A stretch of 64,000 nucleotides of DNA from Flaccisagitta enflata (taxonomy: Eukaryota; Chaetognatha; Sagittoidea; Aphragmophora), in NCBI GenBank assembly GCA_965153355.1, contig OZ231126.1:97092001-97156000 (forward strand), written 5' to 3'. Of the stretch, positions 44,411 through 54,895 are shown piece after piece; the stretch's first letter is position 1; every line of letters starts with the position of its first letter. The notes below the pieces were generated by a model. The model did not search any database. It was given only the letters and a program-made list of their open reading frames with translations, and was not told where the DNA came from. A program made the position numbers and the translations under genes.

Positions 44411-45131
44411 AATGGCGCCAACCAGAAGTCTCTACGATCATCAGTTTTGGCGTTATGAATTTTTGAATCTTTTTTTATTTTTTCGCATTTTTTAAAATTG
44501 ATATTTTTCATTGATCCTATTTTTCAGCATTAGGTAACGATAGGAAATAGGAAAGATGTTACGCAAATTGACCCCAGGTTTTATGACGCTAGCTTTGATA
44601 TTTAAATCTGAAAGAGAAAGAGAAAGAGAAAGAGAGAGAGAGAAAGAGACAGATAGAGACAGAGAGAGACAGACAGACAGACACACACACACACATACAC
44701 ACACACCCAAAGAGAGTTTCACAATTATAGTTGCGTGCTGTGCGACTCTACTCTTTGCTATGTCGGTCCATCGGTCAGTTGGTCATTTGGCCGTTGATCC
44801 CCTTCTTGGGCAGCAGCCCCGGAGGGGCCGATGACCTATGATTCAATGTAGGGCAATTTCTCTGTCTATTCATGTCCCCCTTTAAAGCCTGAAATCAGCC
44901 ATCTCAGGTCTAATATCAGCTCTTCTAGACCTCAAATCAGCCTTCTTAAGCCTAATATGAGTCTACTCAGGCCTAAAATCAGCTCTTCTAGACCTCAAAT
45001 TAGCCTTCTCAGGCCTGAAATCAGCTCTCTCCGGCCTCAAATCAGCTCTTCTAGACCACGAATTAGTGTGCTCAAGCCTGAAATCAGCCCTCTCATACAT
45101 ACACACACTCACACACAAACACACACACTCA

Positions 45132-45171
<40 letters not shown>

Positions 45172-45328
45172 GACAGAGGACAGAGGAAAAAGAGACACAG
45201 AGAATGAATAACAAAAACAGACAACCAATCAACCAGACATCATGAGATATACACACAGAAAAACATGCAGTGAAAAAAAGACACCAATTTACGACTTTTT
45301 TCCGGTCGGCGATTAGCCGCCTTTATTG
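44411..45328 (-). mobile_element. Composite element between the duplicated exons
   Basis: Begins AATGGCGCCAACCAGAAG and ends with AAAAAAGTCG-type sequence and the hairpin GGCG-ATTAG-CCGCC, then TTTATTG. The same end is seen in the opposite orientation at 62040-62075. Inside are (GAAA/GA)n with (ACAC)n (44590-44705), an HP 3' hairpin (44729-44747), the left end of a GGGCAGCGGCC element (44808) with minisatellite, and (CA)n (45100-45170). Confidence 0.55.
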
Positions 45329-45337
45329 TAAAAAAAC

Positions 45338-45467
45338 CTGTGCAACTTTGGGTGGTTCTTCATTTTCTTGTCCATCCGTCAAAATGATGGCCGTTCTGGT
45401 GACTCCTTCTTGGAATCTCATTGGTCGTTGTTGCGATGAAAATGCGGTTTTCATTGCTTCCAATCCG
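45338..45467 (-). CDS. vWA-EGF gene, exon 4 (copy a), vWA-1
   Basis: A 130-bp exon, phase 2-0, joining exon 3 (GG + C = Gly) and exon 5 (phase 0). Contains RTAIILTDGQENE, the vWA strand carrying the conserved Asp-Gly. After this exon vWA-1 would normally need another 60-70 residues (last strands and helices). These are not found, so vWA-1 is truncated or an exon is missed. The donor CAG|GTTTTT is followed by an A/T-rich sequence and is not a strong match. Confidence 0.85.
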
Positions 45468-45653
45468 CTGCAATGATATTGAAACAATGATGAGAGAAAT
45501 TAAGACAACGGTTTTCTTTTCAGGTAGAATTGTGAATTAACACGCTCATACTTAACAAGGCCAAATTAATTATTTGGAAAAAAGTCAAGATTCAAAGATT
45601 CGAAGATTCGAAGAGTTTTTGAGTTCCGCGAAGAAAAGTCGTTTTCCCTTATT

Positions 45654-45800
45654 AGTCGCGGACACGCGACTCTACACCTTGCCCTTGTCCGTCGGTCCAT
45701 CCATCCGTCGGTCCGTCACATTTTTGAATTCCGAGCGGTTTTCGCATAGCTGCTCCTGCCCAACGGTCTGCGACTGGATCGCCGTGTAACCAGCCTTGTT
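45654..45800 (-). mobile_element. HP element, GTCGCG subfamily, minimal
   Basis: Reverse orientation, about 147 bp. 3' hairpin AGTCGCG-GACA-CGCGACT, CTCTACACCTTGCC, GTCCGTCGGTCC repeats, GCTCCTGCCCAACGGTCTGC, 5' hairpin GCCGTGTAACCAGC, then CTTGTT. Confidence 0.83.
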
Positions 45801-46048
45801 CTCATGGGGCGTTTGAGGAAGTTGATAAGCTTTTGGGGCTGAATGATACTACGGACGAAATCAATAGCTAAGAAAGAGCTAATTCAACTCTTTCAGATGA
45901 CGCCAAGCAGAATTCTGTATGATCGATAGTTTTGGAGCTATGATTTTTTTTTAATCTTTTTTCTATTTTTTATTTTTTTGCATTTTTCACATTTATCCCA
46001 AACATCAATATTTTCATTGATCCTTATTTTGGGCCCTATGTAACATGA

Positions 46049-46306
46049 AACAAGCCCAAGAGGGCAACAGTCGCGTGCATCTGGAAATGACAAACAAAAG
46101 AGCAAAAACATGTTGAAATTTTAAGAATATTAAAAAATGTAAAAAAAGTTAAAGAATGTTAAAAAATGTTAAAAAATTTTGAAAAATTTTGAAAAATGTT
46201 AAAAATTTTTGAAAAATGTTAAGAAATGTTAAAACGATCAAAAATTTAGAAATATTTGTTACAGACCGACCGACAGACCCAGGTGTAGAGTCGCGTGCAC
46301 GCGACT
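46049..46306 (+). mobile_element. HP element with AAAAATGTTAAA core
   Basis: Starts AACAAGCCCAAGAGGGCAAC, box CAGTCGCGTGCATC. The core is AAAAATGTT/AAATTTTG units (46105-46250), with ACAGACCGACCGACAGACC and GGTGTAG. It ends in the perfect palindrome AGTCGCGTGCACGCGACT, then AAAAA. Confidence 0.85.
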
Positions 46307-46675
46307 AAAAAGAGTCAATAACTTTCGAATCACTCACAAATCAGGCGTTTATAAAGTTGAGGGGGGAATAAAATCAAAGGGTTTGGAGATGGGGAAAAAA
46401 ATCAAAAGCTAAAAAAAAAGAAAAAAGGAAATTTTTGAGGATTTAACACTTTTGGTAGTTCCAAATGGTAGTCTCTGATTACTACAACACATTTTAGCAC
46501 TATTTAAACCTATAAGGTACTGTTTTATTGCTTTGTGGGGAAGAAAATCATAGATTTTGTAATGCGTCGCGGGGAAGAAAATCAAAGGCAGGGGGGGAAT
46601 AAAATCAAAAGCCGCTCAACTATATACACCCCTGCTCATATTTTAGCCTGCTTGCTCATGTTCTCTTTCTCTCTG

Positions 46676-46679
<4 letters not shown>

Positions 46680-46757
<78 letters not shown>

Positions 46758-46764
46758 TCTCTTT
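46680..46764. repeat. (CT)n microsatellite
   Basis: About 85 bp of CT repeats with GTCTCT variants, ending two bases before the T-run of the next HP element. Confidence 0.95.
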
Positions 46765-46766
46765 TT

Positions 46767-47045
46767 AAGTGCGTCCTCGCACTTCTATAAGAGGTCATGT
46801 CCGTCGGTTGGTCGGTCGGTCGGTCGGTTGGTTGGTCGGTCGGTCACGCAAACGTTTGAAATGCGCAGAACGGCTGATTCTGACGTATTTCTTCATTCCT
46901 ATCACCGTTCATGCCTCACCACATTCATATTCATTCATTCATTCATTTATTCATTCATTCATATCTTCATTCATTCATCAAAAACGTTCATTCACAAAAT
47001 CTTAATCAAGCGAGGCGCACTTATTGGCCTTCACTTGTCCTTGTT
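46767..47045 (-). mobile_element. HP element, AGTGCG subfamily
   Basis: Reverse orientation. 3' hairpin AAGTGCG-TCCT-CGCACTT, CTATAAGAGG, GGTCGGTCGGTCGG repeats, (TTCAT)n core (46925-46975), CGCACTTATTGGCC box and CTTGTCCTTGTT. It forms an inverted pair with a partial copy at about 47110-47327, whose hairpin is AAGTGGG-AGGA-CCCACTT: a double compensatory change. Confidence 0.8.
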
Positions 47046-47109
47046 TTTTCTCTGTCTCTCTCTCTCCTTTTCTCCCAACATTTACGACCTCTAAGTGCTC
47101 TTCGCTGAT

Positions 47110-47327
47110 TAAAAATTTGTAAATGAACCTTATGAATGAATAAATGAATGAATGAATGATTGAATGAACGAACAACAGAATGAAAATGATTGTGGTAAAG
47201 ACTGAGAGATGCTAAGAGTTAAGAAAGACGTCAGAATCGGCCGTTTTGCGCATTTCAAATGTCTGCGTGAACGACCGACCGACCAACGGAGGGACATGAC
47301 CTCTTATAGAAGTGGGAGGACCCACTT
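47110..47327 (+). mobile_element. HP element, AGTGGG variant, 5' end unclear
   Basis: Contains (TGAATGAA)n, CAGAATCGGCCGTTTTGCGC shared in inverse with 46860-46880, ACCGACCGACC, CTCTTATAG and the 3' hairpin AAGTGGG-AGGA-CCCACTT, then AAAAA. Confidence 0.7.
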
Positions 47328-47520
47328 AAAAATGTTACTTCAAAAATGAAAGAATAGATGACGAGAAATTCAGTGACAATAATAGAAGAGCGTGGTTTTT
47401 GACGGATCATGGAAGTAATAACGAAGAATGAACACAAAAGCGAAATATTTGACGAATCTTCAAGATAAATTCTAAAGGCTTTAAACAATGGTTATGTCTT
47501 ATGATGTAAGATTTTCATAC

Positions 47521-47658
47521 CCGGTGGTGTTCTTTCTTCCACCTATGAAGCTAAGCTCCCCAACGCGAGCTATGATCTCCGTTTTGTTGCTGGAGAGCGA
47601 GTCTTTAAAATTCAGCTCAGTTTTGATTTCTTTCGACGAAAACTGAATGATTGCGATT
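47521..47658 (-). CDS. vWA-EGF gene, exon 3, vWA-1
   Basis: A 138-bp exon, acceptor TCCCAAACAG, donor GTATGA, phase 2-2. It codes RIAIIQFSSKEIKTEL, then KTEIIARVGELSFIGG and KNTTG: the second vWA strand, a helix and the Thr-containing loop that completes the metal site. The first codon is formed across the junction (AG + A = Arg). Confidence 0.87.
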
Positions 47659-47697
47659 CTGTTTGGGAACAAAAAAGATTGTTAGCCGATACTTTTT

Positions 47698-47793
47698 AGT
47701 CGCGGACACGCGACTCTACACCTTGCTATATCTGTCCGTTCGTCGGTCAGTCGGTCTTTCCGTTCGCGACTTTTGCCCTATGTCCGGCTTGTT
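47698..47793 (-). mobile_element. HP element, shortest complete copy
   Basis: Only about 96 bp, reverse orientation. 3' hairpin AGTCGCG-GACA-CGCGACT, CTCTACACCTTGC, TCCGTTCGTCGG, GTTCGCGACTTTTGCCC, and 5' hairpin GCCCTATGTCCGGC, then CTTGTT. It defines the minimal sequence set of the family and lies 40 bp upstream of exon 3. Confidence 0.82.
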
Positions 47794-47835
47794 TTGTTGT
47801 GACGCGCGACCATTAATTAACCAAGTGTCCAACAC

Positions 47836-47989
47836 CTGCTTCTGTCGTTGGCAAAAGTCAGTCCATTGATGAAACCCTGAATAAAACTTTTGGCCTTTCC
47901 GAAACTTTCACGGCCATTTGAATCGCTTCCATCGAGCAGAAAAACGACGTCCAATTTGCCATGACTCAAGTACTTCGCGCCAATGCCCC
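47836..47989 (-). CDS. vWA-EGF gene, exon 2, vWA-1 start
   Basis: A 154-bp exon, acceptor ACTCTTAG, donor GTGTTG, phase 1-2. It codes GKLDVVFLLDGSDSNG, then KAKSFIQGFINGLTF. DGSDS is the DxSxS metal-ion-dependent adhesion site and DVVFLLD the first vWA strand. The phase-1 start fits the signal-peptide exon (G + GG = Gly). Confidence 0.88.
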
Positions 47990-48029
47990 CTAAGAGTATG
48001 ACGAGAAAAACAATAAGGATGCGTGCAAA

Positions 48030-48300
48030 AGCTTCTCCCCTCCCTTTGGGATTCAGCTCTCAGTCTTGGGGCCCAAATCTCAGGCTCGAGGCACAAATAA
48101 CATCAGTGAAACCCAAATACCAACCTTGAGGCCCATATTCTAGCCTTGTGGCCCAAATCCTAGCCTTGAGGCCAAATCTCAGTCAGCCTCGAGGCCCAAC
48201 TCCCAGCCTTGAGGCCAAATCCCAGTCTGTAGGGCTTAGGCCCTAATCCCAGCCTGGAGGCCCTAATCCCAGCCTCAAGGCCCAAATTTTTGAGCTGAGC
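48030..48300. repeat. GAGGCCCAAATCCCAGCCTT minisatellite
   Basis: About eleven irregular units of roughly 20 bp (CCAGCCTTGAGGCCCAAAT). It is the same type as the GGGCAGCGGCC element cores, but no TIR is seen here. It lies in intron 1. Confidence 0.8.
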
Positions 48301-48339
48301 TGAGTTCTGACTTTCCCCAAACCCCATAACTTACAATAT

Positions 48340-49485
48340 AGTCCAGGATTTAAAGAAAAGGACTCGGCGACTTTCAAAGAAAGCCTGAAAATTTGCTTAA
48401 GGGTCAGTTTTTTTGTGCAAGAAGTCTGATACTGGTGTTAAGTATCTATTTTACCCCAGTTTACATGTTTTTTTTTTATATTTTTGGCCAAAAAACAAAA
48501 AATTGAGTTTCAGAATTAAGGCCTGATTTTTGAAAAAAGGCTAGTTCTAGGAAAATATTGAAATTATTGGCGCCCACTTTAGGTATCTATCGTCAAGTGT
48601 ACCAGCTTATTCCCAAACTTTCAGAGGGGTATGTCAACCCAAAAAGACAAAAAATCATTTCAAAGTTTGGTTATGCTACAGCCAAATGCTTCATGCGATT
48701 TGCCTAAAATTTTGTATGCAAGTCCCTATATGTAAGGGGCATATCTGAGCCAAATTTCAGCTTATTAATCAAACATTGAACTTTTTCATAATTCAGAGTA
48801 AAAAAATGCTAAATTTTGGTATTTTTTGCTTTAGACTTTGAAGTGTTTTTTTGTCTTTTTGGGTTAGTGTACCCCTCTGAGATTTTGGAAATAAGTTGGT
48901 TACACTTGCTTGATGGCAACAGATTTCCCAAATGGGCACCATTAATTTCAATATTTTCTTTGAACTAGCCCCATTTGAAGACCACACCTAAATTTTGAAA
49001 GTCAATTTTATGTTTTTTTGGCCAAAAAATGAAAAAAAAACACCAAATCTTAAAAAAATTTTGCCATTATGGTCAATTAGGATAAAATCAATGTCTGAAA
49101 ACAATTTCAGAATTTTAGCTCAAAAAAACAAACTTTTTCCCTAAAATTGAAAAAAAACCCTTTTTTGAAAAATAGGCCTAGACTTTTAACAGCAATATCT
49201 CCGCTTCTACTGAACCGATTTTGCTGAAATTTTGCATGCAAGTAGAAAAAAGGCAAATTTCTTCACCCAAAATTTTATAGCGATTGGTCAATTTGTTTGC
49301 CGTCAGTGCGACTTCAAAGTCATTTTTTTGAAAAAAAAACGCGTTTTTCATGGGGTACACTAAAAAATCAGAGGTGTACCCCATCTAGTCTTCTTCAGCA
49401 CGAAAAACAGACCCCATATGCAAATTTTCAGGCTTTCTTCCAAAGTCGCCAAGATCTATTCTTTTATTCCTTTTAGAGACTGGAC
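48340..49485. mobile_element. Kilobase foldback in intron 1
   Basis: Left arm GACTTTCAAAGAAAGCCTGA and right arm TCAGGCTTTCTTCCAAAGTC. The inner arms share GTACACCTGACAG-like and AAAAAGACAAAAAA segments around a centre near 48735. It has TTTTGGCCAAAAAA motifs on both sides. No convincing ORF. Confidence 0.7.
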
Positions 49486-49593
49486 AAATAACAGAGCATA
49501 GGTTATTGGATATACTGGAAATTTGAATAACCAATTCCTAATCTCAACAGTATTTATTCAGAGTGCTTGAGCTCATTAACCAACTCGCATTAC

Positions 49594-49678
49594 CTCCTCC
49601 TTGGGCTGTGTTTATGGTCATTAATATTGTAAAACACAGAAATATCAGTGAAAATTCAGCATCTTTGTTCGAATACAT
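49594..49678 (-). CDS. vWA-EGF gene, exon 1: start and signal peptide
   Basis: 85 bp of coding sequence from ATG at 49678 to donor GTAATG, phase 0-1. It codes MYSNKDAEF, then a hydrophobic core SLIFLCFTILMTI and NTAQGG, which fits a cleavable secretory signal. The phase-1 end matches exon 2. The start was chosen because it gives a signal peptide in the right place, strand and phase. Untranslated sequence and promoter upstream were not identified; a (CT)n tract begins about 300 bp upstream. Confidence 0.75.
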
Positions 49679-49971
49679 TTTCGTTTGTATATACGAGAAA
49701 TAGATAATGATGAAAATATGAAGAAAGCCTTTTTTTTGGTATAATTCTTTCGTGGCTTTGAGCTTCGATTGTTTTGGAAATGTATGTACGATTAAGTCTT
49801 TTATATTGATCACATCCCCTACGTCAATGCTGGGGGGAAGTACTGAGTGGGGAAAAACGCTCGAAAATCCCTCGAATCCCGTATACAAAGTATACATAAT
49901 ATCACAAATCAGCGGGAAATGTTAGACGACCTTATTAAGGGGGGGGGGGAGGAGAAATTGGAACGAGAAAG

Positions 49972-50066
<95 letters not shown>
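49972..50066. repeat. (CT)n microsatellite upstream of the vWA-EGF start codon
   Basis: About 95 bp of nearly pure CT (GA on the gene strand), 300-390 bp upstream of the proposed start codon. Possible GAGA-type promoter-proximal element, but similar tracts are common in the window. Confidence 0.9.
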
Positions 50067-50070
<4 letters not shown>

Positions 50071-50302
50071 GGAACTCAACACGCGTGGGTCGTTATGCAC
50101 AACTAGGACTTGGAAAAGAATCGCTTGTTGCGTGAAACCGTTCTGATTTTGCTCGGAATTTTAATTCAACTGCGTGTAGGATAAAATCGCGACGGCCAAA
50201 TTCCAGCATCTACATTGCCGGTAGGGGCTCCGATACAGAGAGCGTAAAAATTTGCTTTGGATCGCGTCAAGAAAACTTTAGATCAAAGCTGCCTCGATTT
50301 TT

Positions 50303-50443
50303 AGTCGCGGACACGCGACTCTATAAGCCACTTTTCGGTCCGTCGGTCCGTCGGTCGGTCGGTCCGTTGCAAAGTCACTTTTCGAGGTTTTCCGCTCCTG
50401 CCCAACCGTCCGCGACTAATGCTGCCGTGTATACGGCCTTGTT
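50303..50443 (-). mobile_element. HP element, GTCGCG subfamily, minimal
   Basis: About 140 bp, reverse orientation. 3' hairpin AGTCGCG-GACA-CGCGACT, CTATAAGCC, GTCCGTCGGTCGG repeats, GCTCCTGCCCAACCGTCCGC, GACTAATGCT and 5' hairpin GCCG-TGTATA-CGGC, then CTTGTT. It is a close match to the HP copy split by the retrotransposon at 54.7/59.7 kb. Confidence 0.85.
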
Positions 50444-50475
50444 AGTATAGAATTAACTGACATGATGTTTGATAC

Positions 50476-50716
50476 CAGGGGCGTAGGAGAAGGTACTGCC
50501 ACTACTGCCATGGCAGCACCTTTTGTCGGGACACCAAAGCTGTCGGGACACTAATTTTTACAAAACAAGGCCAAGTAGGCCAATAAGGTGCAATGTGTTG
50601 ATCGTCGAACGAATGCGTTACAGACCGACAGACAGACCAACGGACACAGCCAGTTATAAAGGTGCTTTGTCGCACCTAAAAATAACAAAAAAAATATAAA
50701 AGAAAACGAAAAAAAG

Positions 50717-50785
<69 letters not shown>

Positions 50786-51011
50786 GAAAAAAAGGGAGAG
50801 AACAGAAAGACAGAGACAGACAGAGAAATAGAGAGACAAAGAAAAAGAGACACTAAGACGAGAATAGTGTATTACCATAGTAAGAAAGAATCATTGTTGC
50901 TTTTAGTTTTAGGGCAAAGACTACAAGTTTAATTTCTGTTGGGACACTTAACTTGTCGGGACACCAATTTTGGGTGGCAGTAGTAAAAAATCTAACTGCC
51001 CTACGCCCCTG
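50476..51011. mobile_element. hAT-like MITE (CAGGGGCGTAG ends)
   Basis: Ends CAGGGGCGTAGG and CCCTACGCCCCTG with subterminal GGTACTGCCACTACTGCC and the inverse GGCAGTAGTAAAAAATC. Flanks TTTGATAC and TTTGAACA match at 6 of 8 positions, consistent with an 8-bp hAT target duplication. CAGGGGCGTAG is a familiar hAT terminus. It contains GTCGGGACAC repeats, a nested HP element and (GA)n. Confidence 0.75.
50564..50677 (+). mobile_element. HP element, GGTGCG subfamily, nested in MITE
   Basis: Starts AACAAGGCCAAGTAGGCC (hairpin GGCC-AAGTA-GGCC), box AAGGTGCAATGTG, GACCGACAGACAGACC, CAGTTATAA, 3' hairpin AGGTGCTTTGTCGCACCT, then AAAAA. It is about 114 bp. Confidence 0.82.
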
Positions 51012-51699
51012 TTTGAACAATTTCCTGTTCATGCGCTCAGAGTCCGGGGACATGAAGGTCATCTTAAGAGCAGGCAACGACATTGTTTTTTAATCTAAAG
51101 CATTTCATGTAAAAAACAGTCAATTTTTTTTTCAATGACGCCATTCATCAGGTTTGGAAGATATTCCACTTTTCTTTCCAGATCTACTTCCCTACTTGGA
51201 TGAAGATGCATGTAAAGGTGATTTTTAAGGTGCAATTTTCCTTGTCATCATTGCCGTCTTGCTATGTTGTAGTGAGTTACGCACAGGCGTTACTCCTCAT
51301 CAAAACATTTTCTTCCACTGTGTTAAATTGAATGGCACAGCCTGCTGCATACATCCGGAGTTATCTTAGGACAAGTAATGAACTGCCTATGCATCCATGT
51401 ATCTGTCTGTCCATTTATTTGTTGGTTTTAGTCAGTCTGTCCCTCTTTCTTGGCGCGCAATGATACATTGGACGGTCAACTCTGACTAAGAGTCAATCTA
51501 AGTGGAGGTGAGTTCTAAAAGAAAGTTGTAGGATAAATGTTACTTTTTTTTCTTACCTTTTTTATAAGATAAGTATGTAAAACATGTAAACCGGTAATGC
51601 TGAACATTTTTGATTTCCGCAGTTTTATTCAGCGGCCTCATTTTACCCAGAGCCCTCAAATTCAATCATGAGCGAGCATTTTTATCCCCGTTGCTCTCG

Positions 51700-51785
51700 C
51701 CCCCTAGCATAACTGGTCAAACGCGGACGCGCAACACTACAACTTGCTGTGTCGGTCCGTTCCTCGGTCCGTCCGTAACATTGTT
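51700..51785 (-). mobile_element. HP element 3' end, decayed
   Basis: AACGCGGACGCGCAACACTAC followed by AACTTGCTGTGTCGG and TCCGTTCCTCGGTCCGTCC. No 5' end is recognised. Otherwise 51012-52790 shows no gene or clear element. Confidence 0.6.
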
Positions 51786-52789
51786 GAATTAAAGTCTTTT
51801 TTACAGTGTTTTATGTCATTGTAAGGTAAGAGAGATTAACAACATCAAAATCAATGAACATCAAAATGTAAATGTAAAATACTGTTGTTCTGCAGTAATG
51901 TGGTAATGTCCCTACCCGAACATCTACGACTTTTGTTCATAACGGGGCGGACCGATGGAACAACCAACGGACAGACCGACCCACTAAGGGCCACGGATTG
52001 CGCTAGATGGCTCCTTGGGTATTTGAGTGAAAATTTTCATCTCTGCTATATGGCTCAAACTTAGTAGAATAATCATAGTAGTATTTGAGCATATATTACC
52101 GGTCGATATGACAGGTTTTATGGTGATTTGGAGTGGAAAAAAGTGACTTAAATGGACATTACTACAAAAAATAATGAATTTCAAGAAATATCAATAAATT
52201 TTTTTGATTAGCTGTTAAGAATACAAAATACTCATGATATCTTCATTATTGGATTCGATTCCTTCATTAATGTTTAAACATCTAGAAAAATTTAAAAATA
52301 AACGTTTTTTTTTTTAATTTTTAGCAGTAATAAATTAGTCTACTATTACTACATATTTGACCTAAAAAAATCGCACAAGGACGCACAATGAGCGACTTAT
52401 GCCAAAATGTAGCTCAAGGGGTCCTGAATCCAGAATGCTATGGCTCATGCCGTGCTTTGCCGTACTTATTGCGATTTTCTTGGCCTAAAATGGACAAGTA
52501 ATAATATTTATAAAAGTAAAAATCTACATTTGATTGGAAGAAAAATAAGCAAAATGAGCTAAATGAGCAAAAAAATGATTTTTTTCGATTACCTTATTAA
52601 GGGATCTTATTGAACCAAGACAAAAATTTTATTGATTTTGTCATAACTTAAGACAATTTAAATACTAAATGTTAGAGAGTTTTGCAGTATTTTTCACTTG
52701 ATTTTCTCAAATTTCTCTTCTTTTGTATTCTGAGCTCCAAAAGCATTTAGTCCAATAGAAATATGTCAACATTGGGTATAAATAGTGCG

Positions 52790-52833
52790 ACCGTCCGACA
52801 CGGCAAGGTGTAGAGTCGAGTATCCGCGACCAA
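52790..52833 (+). mobile_element. HP element 3' end, decayed
   Basis: GTCCGACACGGCAAGGTGTAG then the hairpin AGTCGAGTATCCGCGACC and AAAAA. The 5' part is missing. Confidence 0.6.
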
Positions 52834-54726
52834 AAATATAGTCTACAAAAACTCAGTTTCGAACTGTGAGGAAACATTTCCCATTTTCTTGTGATTGATC
52901 TATGTTGGTGTCTGATCATATCATATTATGAAAATAAAAGGCTAATGCCACAATCTTTTTTTGACGAGAGATTCCGACTTACCACCATGTTATCAGTGTT
53001 ATCGCAACGTCTATTGCATTGTGACTAGTTTTTATAGTTTGATGACCTACCTAACTACCTGGATTACCTTGCCAAACCATTTTTTGTGACCACCCCTACC
53101 CCTAGGAGGCCTAAAAATAAGGTCAAAATGGCCACATTGGCATGTCCGGATTTTGTCCGGACAAGCAGATAACAAGCAAACCCTATCAAAAAATAGATTA
53201 ACTGATCATTTCTCAGCTTTTAATCAGTTATCATCGATCCAATGTGATGTACAAAAAATTTCATCCTACTGCGCAAATGCTAAGTTGTTCAAATATCGTA
53301 TTATAGTCAAGTTTTGATCCTTCTAACTTTTTTGCCTTTTCATGGCAAAATCTGAGTATGCCGATTATCTTTTTTTAAAACACTATCAATTCTCAAAGCT
53401 AATCTCTTTTCAGGTTTCTATCTAATAGAGGACTACTTGAAGGGCATATGCTCCAAATTTCATGCCACTGTGACGCCCCAATCCCGCATAATGACACTTT
53501 TTTTAAGCGTGATTATTCCGCACACCCCCCAGCTCTTTTTTCACGCTCATGTCACGCTTTAAGTCTGTCACTGTCACGCCATTGTGAAACTGATGATGGA
53601 AATTTGAATGACACGATGAGAAAGAGCATGAAATTTTGCTTCTACACTGAAAATTTCAGGTCTTAACTCCCGGGCAGTCAGTCATAATGAAATTTTCAAT
53701 GTGATTGGTCGGTAAATTGTTGCAGAATAATCACGCTTCACGATGAATCTTTGTAGTTAATTCTTTGTTATGAGCGCATGTATGAACTCCCAGCAAAATG
53801 GTAATACAAAAAAAAAAAAAAAATCATGAAATGCCCATATCTTGGAAACCCTTTGAGAGAGACTAAAGATTTTTTGCATGGATCTGTACTGTACTGAAAC
53901 GCTTACAAACAGAGCTTTTGGTGCATCTCGGACACATCTAACCAACTCAACCAGCCCAACCAGCCTACCACCCAAAAAATAAAAAAAACGGCATAACTTC
54001 TTAAGTATTTGTCCGATTTGGCTGAAATTTTGCACAGTTGTTCTTTCAGAGAATACCAACTTTAATTGATCGTTGATGGAAGATTTAGTAAATTTTTGCC
54101 AACTGGCCCGCCCAGCCAAAAAAGCTGCTTATAGAGAATTTTCAAAAAAAAAATTGAAATCTCAATTTTTTTCAGCAGAATTGGGTCTGATTGAATTCTC
54201 GAACTGTGATTTAGTAAAATATTCACATTTTTTGGGTTTTGCTGGCTATAACAACTCAATTTTTGCTTATTTTTGATCATTGTTTGTTGCATTTCAGCCT
54301 AATTAACATGAAAATCGAGGATCAGTAACAAAATTCAGTTTTTGAACCATGTTCATATTGACATAAGCTATCTGATTATGAATGTTTTTGTCAAATTTTC
54401 TCAATTTTGAAATTGACCTTTTTCGCTATCTCGCAAAAAAGAGATTATAGAAACAGCCAAAAACAAGTCTAGAAAGGAAAACATACATAAATTTATTTTG
54501 AGAATTAACGTAGAAATAATGCTAGCAAAATCCACTGTCGTAAAAAGTCGTCACAAAAAATGTAGCTCCGTGTAACGGTTGAGCGTGTGGATCTTTGTTT
54601 GTAGAGTCTAGATTATAGATTTCTTTATCAGCAGGTCATGAAATAAAAGATTCATAGAATTCTTAGGCTCATAGGGGCTCATGTGGAAATTGCGCTTTTC
54701 TCCAAACTTACTTCTCCAAACTTATT
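52834..54726. other. Region without recognised genes
   Basis: AT-rich sequence. A short zone at 53445-53600 has repeated GTCACGC/CACGCTC words. 53940-54060 has CAACCAGCCTACCACCC and GGCTGAAATTTTGCACA, distant relatives of the 160-bp array module. ORFs at 53757-54292 show no recognisable motif. Confidence 0.5.
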
Positions 54727-54753
54727 AACAAGGCCAGATACACGGCAAGACAG
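54727..54753 (+). mobile_element. HP element 5' end, split by a retrotransposon
   Basis: AACAAGGCCAGATACACGGC followed by AAGACAG; the sequence GGCAAGACAG is the left copy of a target duplication. The continuation of the HP 5' module (TCGCGGACGGTTGGGCAGG) is at 59730-59748. Confidence 0.85.
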
Positions 54754-54821
<68 letters not shown>

Positions 54822-54895
54822 ATTTGCCCGGAAGGGCAGCCAAAGGCTGCTCGTTGAGAGTAGTAGATTTGTATGATCAGCCAATTTCGGTCGAA

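Noticed and set aside
50853-51083. 76-aa minus-strand ORF just upstream of the vWA-EGF gene as a possible first exon
   Set aside because: It overlaps the right end of a hAT-like MITE and has no signal peptide; exon 49594-49678 fits position, phase and function better.
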